Shown here in pieces: positions 1 to 6,442 of a stretch of DNA of 12,548 bases. Where the stretch lies: assembly GCA_019243075.1 (NCBI GenBank), contig JAFAUV010000220.1, forward strand, positions 1 to 12,548, read 5' to 3'. The DNA comes from Bradyrhizobium sp. GTDB taxonomy: Bacteria > Pseudomonadota > Alphaproteobacteria > Rhizobiales > Xanthobacteraceae. Below the pieces are notes generated by a model that ran no database searches, had not been told where the DNA came from, and saw nothing but the letters and a program-made list of their open reading frames with translations. The position numbers were made by a program, and so were the translations under genes. Positions within the stretch are counted from its first letter, which is position 1. Each line of letters opens with the position of its first letter.

Positions 1-134
1 AACCGTTCGAGGTCGGCGGGCTCAACCTTTACGTTATCAACGAAATTCGGAACCTTGGAGAAGTCGCCGGGGCTCCGAATTTCGATGAAAACGCCGTCGT
101 TAGCGGAATCGTGCTCGATCTGCGCTAAGACCAT
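1..134 (-). CDS. Possible partial gene downstream of nrdB, function unknown
   Basis: An open frame starts at an ATG at 134 on the minus strand, 36 nt after the nrdB stop, and runs off the left edge without a stop (about 44 codons visible). It begins MVLAQIEHDS and continues with a segment rich in Asp, Val and Phe. A purine-rich AAGAAG lies roughly 8-13 nt before the ATG and could act as a weak ribosome binding site. I do not recognise the product. A plus-strand frame from position 3 to a TAA at 126-128 is equally open and ends in plausible-looking protein (VVSGIVLDLR), so the coding strand is not settled. Composition by codon position only slightly favours the minus strand. If the minus frame is real, this gene follows nrdAB in the same direction and may be the last visible member of that operon. 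Confidence 0.3.
   Translation of the reverse strand, partial: MVLAQIEHDSANDGVFIEIRSPGDFSKVPNFVDNVKVEPADLER
41..84. repeat. 11-bp perfect inverted repeat
   Basis: CGAAATTCGGA at 41-51 is exactly the reverse complement of TCCGAATTTCG at 74-84, with a 22-nt spacer. There is no T-tract after either arm, so it does not look like an intrinsic terminator. It lies inside the candidate edge reading frames and partly explains why both strands look open there. It could be a binding site, an RNA hairpin or chance. Confidence 0.6.
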
Positions 135-170
135 CGTCGGCGTCTTCTTAGTCGAGTCCGTGTTTAATCG

Positions 171-1301
171 TTAGTCCCAACTCAACGCCCCACCCGTCTG
201 ATACTCCGTGACGCGCGTCTCGAAGAAGTTCTTCTCCTTCTTGAGATCCATCACTTCGCTCATCCACGGGAACGGATTCTCGGCGCCCGGATAGAGCTGC
301 TTCAGGCCGATCTGCGCGCAGCGGCGGTTGGCGATGAATTTCATGTACTCGTTGAACATGCCGGCGTTGAGGCCGAGCACGCCGCGCGGCATGGTGTCGT
401 GCGCGTAGCGGATCTCGAGCTCGGTCGCCTCGCGGATCATGTTGAGCGCCTGCTCCTGGAACTCCGGCGTCCACAGATGCGGGTTCTCGATCTTGATCTG
501 GTTGATCACATCGATGCCGAAGTTCAGATGAATGCTCTCGTCGCGAAGGATGTACTGGTACTGCTCGGCGATCCCGACCATCTTGTTGCGCCGGCCAAGC
601 GAGAGGATTTGCGCGAAGCCGGTATAGAACCACATGCCCTCGAAGATGACGTAGAAGGCGACGAGATCGCGCAGGAAGGCCTGGTCGGCCGCCGGCGTGC
701 CGGTCTTGAAGTCGGGATCGTCGAGATGCTGGGTGTGCTTGATCGCCCACGCCGCCTTGTCGGTGATTGAGGGCACCTCGCGGTACATGTTGAACAGCTC
801 GCCCTCGTCGAGGCCGAGACTTTCGACGATGTACTGGAAGGTATGGGTGTGCACCGCCTCCTCGAAGGCCTGGCGGAGCAGATATTGCCGGCATTCGGGA
901 TTGGTCAGGTGGCGATAGATCGCCAGCACGATGTTGTTGGCGACGAGCGACTCCGACGCGGCGAAAAAGCCGAGATTGCGCTTGATCGCACGCCGCTCCT
1001 CCTCGATGAGGCCGTCGCGCGATTTCCATAGCGCGATGTCGGACTGCATCGAAACCTCGGTGGGCATCCAGTGATTGTTGCAGGCGGCGAGATATTTCTC
1101 CCATGCCCATTTGTATTTGAGCGGCAGCAACTGATTGACGTCGGCGCGGCAATTGATCATCCGCTTCTCGTCGGCCGAAACCCGGCCGCCGTGGCGATCG
1201 ATGCTGCCGAGGCCAGGAGGGTCGCTGGCTAGCAGTGGTGCCGCAGCGCGGGAGCGGTGCATCTGGCGCGCGGAGGCCGCACTTTCTGACCAGTCAAGCA
1301 T
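171..1301 (-). CDS. nrdB: Ribonucleoside-diphosphate reductase beta subunit, class Ic-like (Mn/Fe type)
   Basis: The radical-generating small subunit of aerobic ribonucleotide reductase, 376 aa, which partners NrdA to make deoxyribonucleotides in the cytoplasm. The ferritin-like metal-ligand set is complete: E117 (ASESLV), E148 and H151 (FEEAVHTHTF), E221 (IFEGMW), E255 and H258 (RDESIHLN). These match the Chlamydia trachomatis R2 ligands E89, E120, H123, E193, E227 and H230 with a constant offset of 28. F155 stands where E. coli-type subunits have the radical Tyr, and the first ligand is Glu, not Asp; both mark class Ic enzymes that use a Mn/Fe cofactor. The C-terminal tail (NFFETRVTEYQTGGALSWD) is the family's NrdA-docking peptide. 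AAAGGA at 1315-1310 sits 8 nt before the ATG and fixes the start. The gene follows nrdA by 36 nt and has no separate promoter that I can see, so it should share nrdA's riboswitch control. The first 48 residues or so form a longer, less conserved extension than in Chlamydia. Confidence 0.95.
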   Translation of the reverse strand: MLDWSESAASARQMHRSRAAAPLLASDPPGLGSIDRHGGRVSADEKRMINCRADVNQLLPLKYKWAWEKYLAACNNHWMPTEVSMQSDIALWKSRDGLIEEERRAIKRNLGFFAASESLVANNIVLAIYRHLTNPECRQYLLRQAFEEAVHTHTFQYIVESLGLDEGELFNMYREVPSITDKAAWAIKHTQHLDDPDFKTGTPAADQAFLRDLVAFYVIFEGMWFYTGFAQILSLGRRNKMVGIAEQYQYILRDESIHLNFGIDVINQIKIENPHLWTPEFQEQALNMIREATELEIRYAHDTMPRGVLGLNAGMFNEYMKFIANRRCAQIGLKQLYPGAENPFPWMSEVMDLKKEKNFFETRVTEYQTGGALSWD

Positions 1302-1337
1302 GTCGGTTGTCCTTTGGCTTGTCTTTTTGTTGGCCGC

Positions 1338-4214
1338 TTACTGGCAGGCTTCGCAGTCGGGATTGTCGATCGAACAGGCCGCGCCGCCCGCAAGCTCGGC
1401 GGCCGGCGACAGCAGCGCGACCGATGACACGGCGTTGAGCTTGCCGTCGGTGCCCTTCAGCGTCGACTTCTCGACATGGGTGGCGCTGCGCGAGCGCAGA
1501 TAGTAGGTCGTCTTCAATCCGCGCGACCAGGCCAGCCGGTACAGCGAGTCGAGCTTCTTGCCGGACGGATTGGCGATATAGAGGTTGAGCGACTGCGCCT
1601 GGTCGATCCACTTCTGCCGCCGCGAGGCCGCCTCGATCAGCCAGAAGCTGTCGATCTCGAAGGCGGTCGCATAGAGCGCCTTGAGATCGTCGGGGATGCG
1701 ATCGATCGCGCCCGCGCTGCCGTCGAAATATTTGAGGTCGTTGACCATCACCTCGTCCCAAAGCCCCCTCTCCTTCAGGTCGCGGACCAGGAACGCATTC
1801 ACGACGGTGAAGTCTCCGGACATGTTCGATTTGACATAGAGGTTCTGGTAGGCGGGCTCGATCGACTGCGCCACCCCGCAGATGTTGGAGATGGTGGCGG
1901 TCGGCGCGATCGCCATGACGTTGGAATTGCGCATGCCGACCGAGACGACGCGCGCGCGCAGAGCGTTCCAGTCACGTGTGGAGGAGCGATCCATGTCGAG
2001 CCCACCGCGGGCCTCTGCGACCAATTCGATCGAGTGGATCGGCAGGATGCCCGTGCTCCACAGCGAGCCGTCGAACGAGGGATAACGGCCGCGTTCGGCG
2101 GCGAGATCGACCGAGGCCGAGATCGCATGATAGGAAATCGCCTCCATGCTGGTGTCGGCGAAGGCGACCGCGGCGTCGGAGGCAACTGCGATCCGCAGCG
2201 CATGCAGCGCGTCCTGATAGCCCATCAGGCCGAGGCCGACCGGGCGATGCCGCAAGTTCGAGCGCCGCGCCTCGGGAATGGTGTAGAAGTTGATGTCGAT
2301 GACGTTGTCGAGCATGCGCATCGCCGTGGTCACCGTCCTCCGCAGCCTGATGTCGTCGATCTCGCCGTCCCGGACATGATTGGCGAGATTGACCGAACCG
2401 AGATTGCAGACCGCGGTCTCGTCGTCGGACGTGTTCAGCGTGATCTCGGTGCAGAGATTGGAGGAATGGATCACGCCGGCGTGGCGCTGCGGCGAACGCA
2501 GATTGCAGGGATCCTTGAAGGTGATCCAGGGATGGCCGGTCTCGAACAGCATGGTCAGCATCTTGCGCCAGAGATCGACGGCGCGGACCTGCCTGAACAC
2601 GCGCATCTCGCCGCGCCTGGCCTTGGCTTCATAGAAGGCGTAACGATCGGCAAAGACCCTGCCGTAGAGATCGTGCAGGTCGGGCGTCTCGTCCGGCGAG
2701 AACAGCGTCCATTCGCGGTCGGCTTCGACGCGCTGCATGAACAAGTCCGGCACCCAGTTCGCGGTGTTCATGTCGTGGGTGCGGCGCCGATCGTCGCCGG
2801 TGTTCTTGCGCAGATCGAGGAATTCCTCGATGTCGACGTGCCAGGTCTCCAGATAGGCGCAGACCGCGCCCTTGCGCTTGCCGCCCTGGTTGACCGCGAT
2901 CGCGGTGTCGTTGGCGACTTTCAAGAACGGCACCACGCCCTGGCTTTCGCCATTGGTGCCCTTGATGTGCGCTCCCAATCCGCGCACGCGGGTCCAGTCG
3001 TTGCCGAGGCCGCCGGAATATTTGGCGAGCAGCGCGTTGTCCTTGATCGACTTGAAGATGCCGTCGAGATCATCGGCGACGGTGGTGAGGAAGCAGGACG
3101 AGAGCTGCGGCCGCAGCGTACCCGAGTTGAAGAGCGTCGGCGTCGAGGCCATGAAATCGAACGACGACAACAGATCGTAGAACTCGATCGCGCGGGTCTC
3201 GCGGTCGATCTCGCGGAGCGCGAGCCCCATGGCGACGCGCATCAGGAAGGCCTGCGGCAATTCGATGCGATTGCCATGGACATGCAGGAAATAGCGGTCG
3301 TAGAGCGTCTGCAGCCCCAGGAACTGGAACGCGAGGTCGCGCTCGGGCTGCAACGCCGCCGCGAGCCGGTTCACGTCGAAGCGGCCGAGCTCGGGATCGA
3401 GCAGTTCGGCCTCGATGCCGGCCTTGATATAGGCCGGGAAATAGTCGCGGTAGCGGATCGCCATGTCGGCCTGCGAGGCGCTGGTCGGCGCGCCCAGCAC
3501 ATGGGACAGGACCTCGGTGCGGAGCTTGTCGAGCAACAGCCGCGCGCTGACATAGGCGTAATTCGGCTCCTGCTCCACCAGCGTGCGTGCGGCCATCACC
3601 GAGGCGAGCGCCAGCTCGTCCTGGCTGATGCCATCATAGATATTTCACTGCGTCTCGGCGATGACGGGCGCGGCCTCGACGCCGTCGAGGCCGGCACAAG
3701 CCTCGTCGATGATGAACGCCAACCGTGCGTCATCGAGCGCCACCCTGGAACCATCCGGCATGGCGACATGAATGACCGGCTCGGCGGCTCGCTTTGCCGT
3801 CTTCGCGGCTTCCTGTTCTTTGCGCTGGCGCGACCTCTCCTCGCGGTACAGCACATAGGCGCGCGCCACCTTGTGGTGCTCGCTGCGCATCAGCGCGAGC
3901 TCGACCTGATCCTGCACGTCCTCGATATGGAAGGTGCGCCCCTCGTTCATGCGGCGCGACAGCGCGCTCACGACCTCGGCGGTCAATTCCTCGACGATCT
4001 CATGCACGCGGCGCGACGCTGCGGCGGTGTGGCCCTCGACCGCAAGGAACGCCTTGGTCATCGCGACCGAAATCTTGGTGGCGTCGAATCGGGACACCGT
4101 GCCGTTGCGCCGGATAATCTGCATCGGCGGCTGCGCTTCGGGAACGGCGAGTGCTTCGGGACGCAGTTGAATGACGGGAGCGGATTTGGCTTCGCGTTCG
4201 AGAGAGAGTGACAT
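1338..4214 (-). pseudogene. nrdA: Ribonucleoside-diphosphate reductase alpha subunit, interrupted by one in-frame TGA
   Basis: The catalytic large subunit of class I ribonucleotide reductase, 958 codons if read through. ATP-cone 1 covers about residues 31-125 (MQIIRRNGTV onward). A second ATP-cone begins near 149 and is broken at codon 190 by TGA (3647-3645), after which the same frame resumes NIYDGISQDELALAS. The barrel is complete. It holds C374 (LSSCFL), N586, C588 and E590 (NLCTE), C603 (AVCNLGS), the radical-relay pair Y904 and Y905 (TTYYLR) and the C-terminal redox pair C954 and C957 (CEAC). Start: the ATG at 4214 (MSLSLERE) has a GGGGAC Shine-Dalgarno 9 nt upstream; upstream in-frame ATGs fall in the riboswitch leader and are not credible. 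Without suppression the products would be a 189-aa ATP-cone fragment and, if translation restarts at GTG 3599 or ATG 3596, a 753-aa catalytic fragment with no clear ribosome site. Causes could be a point mutation (CGA to TGA is one transition), readthrough or a sequencing error. Confidence 0.88.
3645..3647 (-). other. In-frame TGA inside nrdA
   Basis: Reading the minus strand, ...GTC ATC GCC GAG ACG CAG is followed by TGA and then AAT ATC TAT GAT GGC. The frame is identical before and after, so this is a substitution-type stop and not a frameshift. From memory, related NrdA proteins carry Arg or Lys at this place in the second ATP-cone, and CGA differs from TGA by one base. No selenocysteine-type hairpin was evaluated. 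Confidence 0.9.
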
Positions 4215-4219
4215 CAATG

Positions 4220-4244
4220 CAGTCCCCGTGATGTGTTGGGGCTG
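4220..4244 (-). promoter_or_regulatory. Hairpin that can mask the nrdA Shine-Dalgarno
   Basis: In the nrdA leader CAGCCCC (4244-4238) can pair with GGGGACTG (4227-4220), leaving one bulged A and a 10-nt loop. The GGGG arm is the only plausible ribosome binding site for the ATG at 4214. This would make the riboswitch output translational. The folding is by eye; the energy was not calculated. Confidence 0.45.
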
Positions 4245-4307
4245 GATGCCAGAGGCGACGCTGCATTTGTCGGCGGCAAGGCACCGGCGCGAGACTGCGA
4301 GCGGCCG

Positions 4308-4330
4308 CCGGGACACCCCGCCCGTGGACG
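4308..4330 (-). repeat. 23-nt element after the nrdA B12 box, copy 1 of 2
   Basis: Read on the minus strand this begins CGTCCACGGG and ends GTGTCCCGG. It is identical over 23 nt to 10351-10373 on the plus strand. It starts 14 nt after the B12 box of the nrdA riboswitch, almost the same spacing as in the metE leader. It is probably part of the expression platform of this riboswitch type. It contains a short CGGG/CCCG self-complementarity and no U-tract. Confidence 0.8.
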
Positions 4331-4344
4331 TGTTGTACTGTCGC

Positions 4345-4540
4345 GGCAGGTCTCCTGGCTCGCAGGTCGCCGTTGCTCCCTGGTCTTCCCGATGCGATCC
4401 GCATCAGTGACGTAAGGTTCGGAAAGCAACTCGCTGCTTACAGTTGCGGGGGCAGCGCCGGATTTTCGCTGGCAGATGCGCGATTCACCGACTTCCCTCT
4501 TAGCCACCAAATCTTGCGATCAGGCGGACCGTGACCTCCA
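4345..4540 (-). promoter_or_regulatory. Cobalamin (AdoCbl-type) riboswitch upstream of nrdAB
   Basis: The minus strand carries the class hallmarks in order: TAAGAGGGAA with a following GTCGGTG near 4504-4487, the core CCGGCGCTGCCCCCGCAACTG at about 4461-4441 followed by TAAGC, a CACTG...GGGAAG segment around 4412-4384, and the B12 box GAGCCAGGAGACCTGCC at 4361-4345. GGT near the 5' end can pair with ACC of the B12 box to close P1; the exact 5' boundary is approximate. Riboswitches of this class normally lower expression when cobalamin is abundant. Placing one ahead of class I nrdAB fits organisms that also own the B12-dependent class II enzyme NrdJ, which is not in this window. Confidence 0.93.
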
Positions 4541-4570
4541 TATGTGGTATCATTGCCAGCAATGTGTCAA
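4540..4570 (-). promoter_or_regulatory. Probable nrdAB promoter (-35 clear, -10 weak)
   Basis: A perfect TTGACA lies at 4570-4565 on the minus strand, placed so that transcription would start near 4533, just at the riboswitch 5' end. I see no clean -10 hexamer at the usual distance; TACCAC at 15 nt is the nearest. The gap holds a small palindrome, CATTGC-TG-GCAATG (4564-4551), which could be an operator. Upstream, 4571-4703 contains nothing else that I can support. Confidence 0.35.
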
Positions 4571-4703
4571 TGACTGATTAAGGCTCTGGCGGCGATTGCC
4601 TGTGGAATGTGGGGTTGCTCCCGCCAGCGCTGCGGCGGTTGGCCCAGGACGAATCGGGCCGGGAGAGGACAAGGAGAGGCCGAGCCGTGTTTTGCCGTGG
4701 CTG

Positions 4704-4721
4704 AAAAAGAGGCGCCTCTCA
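4704..4721 (-). terminator. Possible compact intrinsic terminator overlapping the scfR stop
   Basis: Immediately at the scfR TGA the minus strand reads GAGAG-GCGC-CTCT followed by five T. The stem is only 4-5 bp with a tetraloop, so termination may be weak. If leaky, scfR transcripts would continue into the nrdA riboswitch. Confidence 0.35.
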
Positions 4722-6140
4722 TCGCCTGGACGCAGCGTAGGGCGCGAAGCGAGACTGCTTCTCGTCGATCATCAGCGGGCGGCCAAGCGGCGGAAAGGCG
4801 CGCTGGGGACATTCGGCACGTTCACATACCTTGCAGCCCATGCCGATGGGAGTGGCGGATGCAGGATCGTGAACGCTCAGCCCTCGCGAATAGACGAGTT
4901 CGTCCGCATGCCTGGTATCGCAGCCCAGCGCTACCGCGAACGTCTTGCTGAGCGACCCATAACCGCCGCTTCGGTGCGAGACGGTGCGGGCGATCCAGAG
5001 ATAGGTGCGCTCATCCGGCATCCGCGCAAGCTGGGTCAGGACGCGGCCGGGACTGGCGAACGCTTCATAGACATTCCAGAGCGGACAGGTGCCGCCGATC
5101 CGGGAGAAATGAAAGTCGGTCGCGGACTGGCGCTTTGAGATGTTGCCGGCGCGGTCGACGCGGATGAAGAAGAACGGGACGCCGCGTGCGGACGGCCGCT
5201 GCAGGGTGCTCAGGCGGTGGCAGACCGTCTCGAAGCCCACGCCGAACTCCTGGCCGAGCTCATCGATGTCGTAGCGCATCGCCTTGGCGGCCGCCAGAAA
5301 TCGGCCATAGGGCATGATCAGTGCGCCGGCAAAATAATTGGCGAGACCGATGCGGGCGAGCCCGCACGTATCCTTGTTGGTGAAGCCCGCGCGGTCGACC
5401 AGCGCCGACAATTCCATCTCGATTGCGAGCATGGCGATCTGGGTCCCGAGCTGGAAGGCCTGCTGGCCCGGCTCCAGCCGGCGCGAGACATGCAGCGTCA
5501 GGTTTTCGGGATCGAACCAGCGATGGGCACCGTTCGATGCATCGTCCAGGTCGACGGTGACCCCGTGCTTGCCGCGCAGATATTCGACGAGTATGGCGGG
5601 CGTCAGCCTGCCCGAACCCGCCAATTCCTGCGCCAGCCGTTCGGCGGCGTCGTCGAGCTCGGCGATGTAGTTGTGCCGGGCATAGAAGAAGTCGCGCACT
5701 TCCTCGTAAGGGGTCGACGGCAGGATCGCGGTTTCCGCCTGGCGATCCTCGCCGAGGCGGGCGGCCAGCGCCGCACTCTGCTCGATCGCCTGCCGGTATC
5801 TTCGGTTGAGGCCGACGAGCGCCCTCCCGACCGCGGGCATGTTGACCGCCAACTCGCGCAGTTCGGCTGTGGAAATCGTCTCCCCAAGTTGCGGATCGGA
5901 CAACGTCTCACGAAGATCGGCGACGAGCCGGGCTTCTTCGTCCTCCGAGAAAAGCTGAACGTCCACGCCGAACGCCGCATTGAGCTTGAGCAGGACCGGA
6001 AGCGTCAGCGGACGCTGGTTGTTCTCGAGCTGGTTGAGATAGCTCAGCGAAATTCCGATGGCCGACGCGAGCCCCTGCTGCGTCAGCCGGCGCTCTTCCC
6101 GCAGCCGTTTGAGCCGAATCCCCATATAAGGCTTTCTCAC
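4719..6140 (-). CDS. ScfR-family (RamB/PrpR/PccR-like) transcriptional regulator of propionyl-CoA metabolism
   Basis: Cytoplasmic DNA-binding regulator, 473 aa. Residues about 8-62 are an XRE-type helix-turn-helix (RLREERRLTQQGLA, SLSYLNQLENNQRPL). About 175-285 is the IrrE/ImmA-like domain, with no HExxH zinc-protease motif (the region reads FQLGTQIAMLAIEMELSAL). The C-terminal part from about 305 is the DUF2083 domain typical of short-chain fatty acyl-CoA regulators, with GGTCPLWNVYEAF (C352) and a final GCKVCERAEC (C436, C439, C444). Related proteins control glyoxylate or methylcitrate genes (RamB, PrpR in actinobacteria) and propionyl-CoA carboxylase (PccR in Rhodobacter). Start: GTG at 6140 with GGAGGG 4 nt upstream gives RKPYMGIRLKRLREER, which matches the usual RKxxxGxRLxRLREER beginning; ATG 6125 is a later alternative. 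It is divergent from prpDCB across an array of TTTGCAA-like sites, so it most likely regulates that operon and itself. Confidence 0.88.
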   Translation of the reverse strand: MRKPYMGIRLKRLREERRLTQQGLASAIGISLSYLNQLENNQRPLTLPVLLKLNAAFGVDVQLFSEDEEARLVADLRETLSDPQLGETISTAELRELAVNMPAVGRALVGLNRRYRQAIEQSAALAARLGEDRQAETAILPSTPYEEVRDFFYARHNYIAELDDAAERLAQELAGSGRLTPAILVEYLRGKHGVTVDLDDASNGAHRWFDPENLTLHVSRRLEPGQQAFQLGTQIAMLAIEMELSALVDRAGFTNKDTCGLARIGLANYFAGALIMPYGRFLAAAKAMRYDIDELGQEFGVGFETVCHRLSTLQRPSARGVPFFFIRVDRAGNISKRQSATDFHFSRIGGTCPLWNVYEAFASPGRVLTQLARMPDERTYLWIARTVSHRSGGYGSLSKTFAVALGCDTRHADELVYSRGLSVHDPASATPIGMGCKVCERAECPQRAFPPLGRPLMIDEKQSRFAPYAASRR

Positions 6141-6158
6141 GACGCCCTCCGTCCAGAC

Positions 6159-6266
6159 TTTGCAACCTTTGCAAATTTGCGGCTTCCGTTTCGCAAACTT
6201 CCGCAATTTCAGCACTATTCGCGCCCTTCCCTATTGCAGATATTGCGGAATAGAACAAAGTTGCAA
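6159..6266. promoter_or_regulatory. Operator array between scfR and prpD (TTTGCAA-like sites)
   Basis: Sites seen: TTTGCAA 6159-6165, TTTGCAAA 6168-6175, TTTGCGG 6176-6182, TTTCGCAAA 6189-6197, TTCCGCAA 6199-6206, ATTGCAG 6233-6239, ATTGCGGAA 6242-6250 and TTGCAA 6261-6266. Many fall in pairs spaced 9-10 nt, about one helical turn. TTTGCAAA-type motifs are recalled for the RamB/PccR regulators of this family, so these are probably binding sites of the adjacent regulator. Promoter hexamers could not be assigned with confidence for either gene. The rest of the intergenic stretch, 6267-6442, shows only short reading frames without a ribosome binding site. Confidence 0.65.
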
Positions 6267-6442
6267 GGCCAAGCGGACGTTGCTCGTCCATGACGACCGC
6301 GGTCGAGGTTGTCGCGGAGCCGCTGCTATCGGGTCGCCGCAGCAGCGATGCGCGGCTTGTTTGAAGGGTTGCGGTGGATGAGCACGGCAGGCCGGCACCA
6401 GTGGCTTCGCTTCCGCCGGATGCAGTCGAGAGGAATCCAGTC

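Noticed and set aside
3645..3647. Selenocysteine at the nrdA TGA
   Set aside because: The expected residue is Arg or Lys, away from any catalytic position, and no NrdA selenoprotein is known to me; a mutation or sequencing error is simpler.
1476..4211. A 911-codon plus-strand open frame antisense to nrdA
   Set aside because: It mirrors nrdA codons; its translation is rich in Arg, Asp, Glu and Gly with no family pattern. Long antisense frames are common in GC-rich DNA.
4215..4316. Upstream extension of nrdA to an ATG at 4316
   Set aside because: The added residues are encoded by the leader after the riboswitch, including part of the 23-nt element, and have no ribosome site; ATG 4214 does.
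4537..4546. Possible NrdR box, CCACATATGG, in the nrdA promoter
   Set aside because: It matches the NrdR consensus poorly and no second box is seen about 31 bp away, as usual for NrdR.
4704..4818. A gene between scfR and the nrdA promoter
   Set aside because: Frames here overlap the scfR 3' end and the terminator-like hairpin, and show no start signal or family resemblance.
6290..6364. A 24-codon small frame (begins MTTAVEVVAE) upstream of prpD
   Set aside because: It has no credible Shine-Dalgarno and no recognisable product. It may be chance in the leader.
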